Assembly (NCBI GenBank): GCA_934047225.1
Contig: OW204011.1
Coordinates: 12,660,339 to 12,724,338, forward strand
DNA length: 64,000 nt
Direction of reading: 5' to 3'
Origin: Ypsolopha sequella
Lineage: Eukaryota; Arthropoda; Insecta; Lepidoptera; Ypsolophidae
Program-made: the position numbers and the translations under genes
The notes under the pieces: model-generated
Told to the model about the DNA's origin: nothing
Seen by the model: the letters and a program-made list of their open reading frames with translations, nothing else
Databases searched by the model: none
Part shown: piece by piece, positions 57,057 through 64,000 of the stretch
Layout: the number at the start of each line of letters is the position of its first letter
Numbering within the stretch: the first letter of the stretch is position 1

Positions 57057-57664
57057 AAAGGAGACGGTCAGAATCGGTCTTAACCGCATACATGGAATAA
57101 ATTTATACTATATTTTTTGTTAGATTTATTCGTAGCTAGTTTCACTATCATAATAACACGGACACAGATATTAAAATAATATATGTCGCAGCCGGTCATG
57201 AGACCGAACACCGAACGAAACGAAAGCGCGCCATCTACCAAGTAGTCCACAAACTACGCTTCCAGCGTGCTTTGATAGAGTCATGCGTGACGCAATCGGC
57301 AGTCCCAGCTTTTTATTTCACGATTCATGCTTTTCTTCTGGATTTTGATAGAGATTACATTACGACTGACATTCGACTGACTTTTAAATATATCAGAATC
57401 ATCGTGAAACATTGTTACAGCTATGAATGTTTCAAACGCGCTTAAGTTTGTTTTCGCAATGCCATATGAAAATAACCTCAAAATAAAAACGATTTATCAT
57501 AAAAAGTTATTAAAAGATGGTGTCCGTTTTAAATGGATAGTCAAACCGTGTTATTTTGAATTTGTTTTTTATCATTGACCACAATATATTTGTGTACCTA
57601 CTCTCTTAAGGCATTTTGCTTATGGAGAACTGACCCATAGAGTATATAACTGACCGTCTCCTTT
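57057..57664. mobile_element. Short DNA element with 15-bp inverted ends
   Basis: AAAGGAGACGGTCAG at 57057-57071 is exactly complementary to CTGACCGTCTCCTTT at 57650-57664. The right end abuts the THAP exon acceptor. No coding frame is convincing. No target duplication was identified. Confidence 0.55.
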
Positions 57665-57669
57665 CCTAG

Positions 57670-57797
57670 AAATGTAAAGTTGAGAAAAAAGTGGGAAAAG
57701 GTATTAAGGATACTGAACAATAAATCATCTAGTTATTCTAGGTTATGTGCCGATCACTTTAAAGAAACTGATTTCGAAACAACTTCAAAGACAACAG
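57670..57797 (+). pseudogene. THAP zinc-finger exon fragment inside the split exon duplicate
   Basis: Between CCTAG (ending 57669) and GGTACA the frame reads NVKLRKKWEKVLRILNNKSS, SYSRLCADHFKETDFETTSK. This matches the second half of a THAP domain: the ELRKKW helix and the C-x2-H pair (CADH) followed by F. The first Cys pair and the AVPTIF-type end are absent. THAP domains occur in P-element-type transposases and host regulators; with no other exon here it is a captured or decayed fragment. Confidence 0.65.
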
Positions 57798-57966
57798 GTA
57801 CAACAAACAACTTTTCAAACATTGTGTTTCATAAATATCTTACCCATATTTTAAGTATTATTTACATTATTCACCAAATTACTTCCAAAAATAACATCTA
57901 TCAGCACAGAGAAAAGACACAAGCACTCAGCGCCCTCTACCGTAAAAGCTTTTGGTTTTCTTTCCC

Positions 57967-58039
57967 CTTCTCTACGTTCGCGGGTCACCACGCGCACCAG
58001 CGAGTGCTCGCTACCTTCCAGTTCTTGTGCACCAGTGAG
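57967..58039 (+). pseudogene. Duplicate of CNNM exon f, second fragment with donor
   Basis: CTTCTCTACGTTCGCGGGTC-ACCACGCGCACCAGCGAGTG continues exon f where the fragment at 56874 stops. It has a 21-base in-frame deletion (CACGTG...CTCGTG), a few substitutions (AGCACC to TGCACC) and a kept GTGAGT donor. It still reads FSTFAGHHAHQRVLATFQF. A short piece of intron downstream of exon f (TTGTTATTAGAAC) also recurs at 58252. The acceptor is missing, so it is a dead exon. Confidence 0.8.
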
Positions 58040-59164
58040 TCGGTATCTGTAAACTTTTGTAGAAAAGATCTGGCAAGTTATCGTAATAATTTAATGCAAT
58101 TTTAAATAAAATATTATATAAATAATGCGCACGAGCGTTCGTTCGACGAATGGAATCTGAGTCGCGCTTGCTCCGGTCCGCCCCCTCTAGCCTCTTCTAA
58201 CCCCTCAAGGTTCCGGTGAGCAAACGATGGTTGGATTTTAAACAGTATCTATATTGTTATTAGAACTAGTTTCAATTTAGTTCGCGCCAAACTTAAAGGT
58301 ACCAGAATGAAGTTAGCTCCGGCGAGACGGACGGATGACAGAGATCACTGACTTATACATTGATGTCGGTGATAGATAGACGAAAGAGAGAGATAGAGAC
58401 ATAGGGTACGGTCATCAGATCACAATAAACCACCATTTTCCACTATAAACACTCACGATTCGGTCATAACACTCATCAAACGTCAAAAATCGTGGGGAAA
58501 AATTGGCTGTCAAACGTGATTGTGCAGTTAACTTCAGGCCACTGTAAATCAACATAGTATGCACTATAGTGGTTGGTTTATTCTGCTTATTTACATAACT
58601 GATTTAAGTACACCAAAGATTTCAAAAGTTTAGATGAGCCCTGGCACCTAAAATCTATTGCATTGTTTTTGAATTTGCACACTTATGAGTGCGCAATCTG
58701 TCTACTTACGGTCAGCAAATGGATCAGACTATTAAAGTTGTTAAAATGATTAACTTTAAGTGCACTTAAGGCGTCCAACTATCACTGTGTTCAGATGAGC
58801 ACTAATCCAAACGTGTGAGCGTCACCCATTTAAAGGTGGAAACATTTTGATGCTGTCATAGTATTTATTTATTTATTTCATGGAAAAGACACAGAAGTAA
58901 ATTACACATAGACACATATTAAAGTAAAAGTTAAAGGTTAATTAAATTTACTTCCTCTACGCTTTCCTCAAATACATTATCTTTGTAGAAACTAATTGGT
59001 GACATTTCTGAGTTAAATAATGTGTTGAAAATAAAATAATGAGGTAAAGTTTACAAAGCAATTAGCAATTAGTACGGTAAGGGCTTATCTTTACTTTTGA
59101 ACTCTTTGGTTACACGTTGTATATTTTATTTCATTTTATTGATTATTTTCCGCCCTCCCCCAAG

Positions 59165-59307
59165 GTGTGGATCCATTCCGGCCGGACTTGATCTCGGAGA
59201 CGGTGCTGCGTCGTCTGCTGAAGCAGGACGTGCTGCAACATATCAAGCTGAAAGGAGACGAGGACAAGAAGGACCCCCACATCTACGTCTTCCAGGAGGG
59301 GAAGCCG
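59165..59307 (+). CDS. uex: CNNM exon g: CNBH domain
   Basis: It encodes VDPFRPDLISETVLRRLLKQ, DVLQHIKLKG and HIYVFQEGKP, typical of the family. The donor GTATGC is at 59308. The acceptor is CCCCCAAG (ending 59164), an AAG rather than CAG or TAG acceptor, but it is the only one that keeps the frame with exon f. Phase out is 0. Confidence 0.88.
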
Positions 59308-59356
59308 GTATGCCGTTTAATTATTTACGCGTGAAAAGGCACCTCATCGTAATATA

Positions 59357-59788
59357 CAGGGTGGAAAAAATGTAAGGGCCCTGGAGGGGACTACCTTAAA
59401 TCCTTTAGTTGCCTAATTTTACTGAAAGGAAACATTCTTTTATTTTTTAAAAGAAACAAAACTGCATTCAAAGATATTCTGAAATTCGCTTGTCTCACCC
59501 GGGAATCGAACCAACCAAAAATTAAAAAAATAAACCCTCGCTATTTTATTATACGAATCGGTAGGATTATTGTTCAGGATAAAATTTGTCTAATAAATAT
59601 TTGGTCTTACACTCATCTGTTGTACGAGATACCCATGAAATTAAATGTTTATTACAAGTTCTTTATTAACAATACCTAGTACTGTTCACTTATAAGGTAA
59701 TAATGATACGCCATTATTACACAATGACAGCACGGAATGAAAGCAAAACAACACAAGCCTCCAGGGCCCTTAAATTTTTTCCATCCTG
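59357..59788. mobile_element. MITE with CAGGGTGGAAAAAATG inverted ends, TA flanks
   Basis: TACAGGGTGGAAAAAATGTA-AGGGCCCTGGAGG and its imperfect inverse at 59755-59790, flanked by TA. Length and TA flanks suggest a Tc1/mariner-derived element. It lies 50 bp after the exon g donor. Confidence 0.72.
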
Positions 59789-59924
59789 TATATTTAGGGA
59801 AGTCTTGACTCACTCATTCACTGACTCACTCACTCACTGGCTCATCAACGCCCAGCCCAACTCTTTGGACCTAGAAAGCTGAAATTTTGCACAGATGTTA
59901 TTATTCAATTCATAAGCAAACACC

Positions 59925-60490
59925 CAGTGAATGCAGTGGAAAAATGCGTTCCTTACGTAGTAGTATGTGTGGTTTAACATTGAATGATAGAGTGAAAAAT
60001 ATCTACATACGGGATCGTTGCGGCCTGAAAGAAGATGTAGTGACTAGAATAGAAAAGGGAATGCTTCAGTGGTTTGGACATGTACAGAGGATGAATGAAA
60101 GTAGAGCGACCGCTCGCCATTCTGTTAGCTTGAACTTGGCTTGACACGCTACCGCGTGTCTAGCCCTGCGGTCCGAAATAGAATTACAATGGATCATAAG
60201 CCGTTCACTTCATACTTTCGTGATCGATTTTAGCGAAATAATTCTATTTCGGAACGCGGGGTAGATGGTGCGCAAATGGAAGGTACAGCTCGACCAAGCC
60301 GCCCTAGAGGGTCGGACGGTGAAAAAATTAGCGACATACTGAAGAAGGGCCATGTCAAAAGTACCCGGAACAGAAGAGCTTTTATGACTAGATTGATGGA
60401 TGTGGAAGAGGCGAAAGTGGTGTGCCTGGCTCGTAGCAGATGGAAATATGTAGTCTCTGTCTACCCCTCTGGGAGACAGGCGTGAGTATA
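59925..60490 (+). pseudogene. LINE ORF C-terminus, interrupted by a 150-bp insertion
   Basis: It encodes RCGLKEDVVTRIEKGMLQWF, GHVQRMNESR, then, after an insertion (about 60127-60273), RPSRPRGSDGEKISDILKKG, STRNRRAFMTRLMDVEEAKV and WKYVVSVYPSGRQA stop. This is a standard insect non-LTR element end. The insertion contains an inverted repeat (CGAAATAGAATT / AATTCTATTTCG). Confidence 0.75.
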
Positions 60491-60661
60491 TGTATATAAG
60501 CAAACACCCATCCAGATAAATTTTGTATCAAAACATCAGATTTATCTCAAAATAATCTTTGAATATATTTTCATCTTCTCACATATGTAACAATGATACC
60601 TACTGCAATTTATAAACTCGTCTCTTCCGCCTGATTTCTTTACATATTAGGTTTCTATACA

Positions 60662-60955
60662 ATAAATTGTAAAAATCCAATAAATTTACACAGTTTATTC
60701 TAAAAATACAATAAATTTACACAGTTTATTGTAAAAATCCAATTAATTTACACAGTTTATTGTAAAAATACAATTAATTTACAGTTTATTGTAAAAATCC
60801 AATTAATTTACAGTTTATTGTAAAAATCCAATTAATTTACACAGTTTATTGTAAATATCCAATTAATTTACACCGTTTATTGTAAATATCCAATTAATTT
60901 ACACAGTTTATTGTAAATATCCAATTAATTAACACAGTTTATTTTCCTAACCCAA
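60662..60955 (+). repeat. Minisatellite, ~31-bp unit, about 10 copies
   Basis: Unit AATTTACACAGTTTATTGTA-AAAATCCAATT, with some units lacking CAC or reading GTAAATATCC. Noncoding, in the exon g-h intron. Confidence 0.88.
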
Positions 60956-61108
60956 TAATACGTAAGTTCACATTTGACCCTGGTCCGTTGTGAAAATTTT
61001 CCATTGAATAAAGTAGTACTCAGTAGGCTCACTGGTCGGTTGGGGAAAAAAATACATTAATTTTGTAGCTGCAACCGACGAGTGAGCCGATGGGAACATT
61101 TAGACTCT

Positions 61109-61264
61109 CGGGTCTACCACGTAATTCTGATTTTCATCAACATCAACTTGAGATTGAAATTTGTCGTGCGTGCGACGACGCCCGCCTAACATGCCATCTC
61201 TTTTGCACGCGTTGAATTTCGCATGCGTTTGCTTGAGGTTGATACAAATGAGAATTACGCGGTC
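61109..61264. mobile_element. GGTCTACCGCGTAATT MITE
   Basis: Third copy of the family at 30950. Ends GGGTCTACCACGTAATTCTG and GAGAATTACGCGGTCC. It sits inside a repeat with the line GTGAGCCGATGGGAACATTT. Confidence 0.72.
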
Positions 61265-61315
61265 CGATGCAACTCGAAACCGACCGATTCGGTGAGCCGA
61301 TTGGAACATTTAGAC

Positions 61316-61793
61316 CAGCCCCCCTGTTATGTATCTTATATTGCCAACTGCACAGGGTGGCTATCGTCAAAAACATATATAAAAACTGAACTTTCGAAAT
61401 TGCCTTTAGTGGGTATTGAACTATTTACGAACTGTGTCGTCACTTCAAGTGCGAACATATCCTTAGACAATCGAAATTGGATAGTATATCTATGTTTTTG
61501 ATGATAGGCACCCTGTCCAGTTGGCAACTAGAGATACATAATAGCCCTGCTGCTCCCCTATTCTGTATCTTTGGTTGCAACTTGGTCTGGGTGCCTATCG
61601 TCAAAAAGATAGATAAAAACTGAATTTTCAAAATTGTCTTTAAGTGGGTATTGAACTATTTACGAACTGTGTCGTCACTTCAAGTGCGAACATATCCTTA
61701 GACAATCGGAATTCGATAGTATACCTATGTTACTGATGACAGGCACCCAGTTAAGTTGGCAACTAGAGATACATAACAGGCCCGCAGGTCTGA
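61316..61793 (-). mobile_element. Two adjacent CCTGCGGGCC MITEs
   Basis: 61316-61550 and 61551-61793 are two diverged copies head to tail (both contain GTGTCGTCACTTCAAGTGCG-AACATATCCTTAGACAATCG). They end about 100 bp upstream of the exon h acceptor. Confidence 0.75.
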
Positions 61794-61847
61794 TGCAACT
61801 CGCAACGGACCAGTGAGCCGATGAGAATAACTCCAATATTCGTATAA

Positions 61848-63240
<1,393 letters not shown>

Positions 63241-63245
63241 CGCAG

Positions 63246-63375
63246 CTGAGTCGGAGACCCCCTCGACCCTTGGCTCTTTGCAGAACTTGAACATGGACAC
63301 CGTGCTGCGTCACACCTTCGTACCGGACTACTCCGTCAGAGCCATCACTGAACTATACTACCTCACTGTCAAACG
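63246..63375 (+). CDS. uex: CNNM exon i: CNBH domain, C-terminal part
   Basis: Acceptor CCCCGCAG ends at 63245; donor GTAAGT at 63376. It completes the Gly codon of exon h and encodes a Ser/Thr-rich loop (SETPSTLGSLQ) followed by FVPDYSVRAITELYYLTVK, a very conserved CNNM strand. Confidence 0.9.
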
Positions 63376-63792
63376 GTAAGTGGACGAACTTGGCAAGGAA
63401 GTTGCCGTGCGTCAAGGATAGTGTAAATCGTCTCGAATAATAAATGTAGTCTAGTAATGCCATTTAATTGAGATCATGATTTACATAACTAACGGCAAAT
63501 ATAACAAAACTGATTTTTGTAAAAAAAATTAAAGTAAAAACAATCAATTGATCATTGAATTGATCTAGTAATCCAAAATCTGGACATTTTCTAGATTCAC
63601 AAATTTACTTTGTTTCTTGCAGTAATAAAAAAATAATACACACATAAGCAGGTACCTAAATAGAATAAGAAGGAAATAAGTGCCAAGTATCAAAAGAACG
63701 ACTAAATATGGCACACAAAATCTCGAAAGATCTTCGACTGAAGAGTAATAACTACTTTTAGATAACCAATAATAATCACAACTAATTTCCAG

Positions 63793-63889
63793 AAACATGT
63801 ACTTGGCTGCCAAACGCGCTACATTGATGGAGAAGGGCGCCCTCACTAAAGGAGGAACCAACGAACAGATAGAGCCTGAAGTTGACAAG
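63793..63889 (+). CDS. uex: CNNM exon j: end of CNBH domain, gene continues past the window
   Basis: Acceptor ATTTCCAG ends at 63792; donor GTTTGT at 63890. It encodes RNMYLAAKRATLMEKG and a polar tail EQIEPEVDK. The frame is open at the donor, so at least one more exon lies beyond position 64000. Confidence 0.85.
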
Positions 63890-63896
63890 GTTTGTA

Positions 63897-64000
63897 CATC
63901 CATTCATCCATCCATCCATTAGCCTGGTTCGTTCACTGCTGAACAAGATTCCGAGATTTCACCAGTCTTGGCGGTCCTCCTGGACGTAATGCCCATACTC
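63897..64000 (-). pseudogene. RTE-like LINE 3' end, cut by the window edge
   Basis: CATCCATTCATCCATCCATC followed by TTCACTGCTGAACA and CTTGGCGGTCCTCC, the complement of the LINE end seen at 45680-45760. It starts within 10 bp of the exon j donor. Confidence 0.6.

Overview
This is a eukaryotic, AT-rich window dense in transposable elements. It is best explained as nuclear DNA of a moth or butterfly: spliced exons with GT/AG introns, 3' ends of insect-type non-LTR retrotransposons, hAT and TTAA-bounded MITEs, a BEL/Pao retrotransposon, and the moderately repetitive GGGTTCCG...CTTGGCCG element familiar from Lepidoptera. The species assignment is inference; nothing here names it.

One host gene is clear. 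It lies on the + strand and encodes a CNNM/ancient-conserved-domain magnesium transporter, the orthologue of Drosophila unextended (uex). Ten exons can be joined in frame (28464-29580, 32552-32668, 34448-34619, 35499-35690, 51673-51819, 56319-56459, 59165-59307, 61899-62025, 63246-63375, 63793-63889). Together they give 794 codons covering extracellular region, DUF21 membrane domain, CBS pair and most of the cyclic-nucleotide-binding-like domain. The 5' exon(s) were not found and the 3' end runs off the window. The 16-kb intron between the fourth and fifth exons holds much of the repeat load.

Layout: 1-28 kb is upstream or first-intron DNA without recognisable host exons, but with about 20 mobile elements. 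The largest is an apparently intact, very young BEL/Pao element on the - strand (14272-20714), with LTRs that differ only by one G in a G-run, a 5-bp target duplication and a single 1714-residue gag-pol frame. 28.4-35.7 kb holds four gene exons. 35.7-51.7 kb is the giant intron: a tandem triplication of a MITE plus linker (38217-40170), a 1.4-kb 8-bp satellite (40617-42015), nested hAT/TTAA MITEs, a foldback element, and a young non-autonomous LTR retrotransposon (47488-50576) inserted into a LINE reverse-transcriptase gene. 51.7-64 kb holds the last six visible exons, again separated by repeats, and a broken duplicate of one exon split by about 1.07 kb containing half of a THAP zinc finger.

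The main unexpected structures are: (i) a group of TTAA-bounded MITE subfamilies that share two short internal boxes at fixed distances (about 60 and about 147 bp) from opposite ends; (ii) the small LTR element with no gag or pol that carries a predicted N-myristoylated single-pass membrane protein and a basic protein; (iii) the split exon duplicate. No tRNA, rRNA or CRISPR was seen. All calls are by eye, without database searches.
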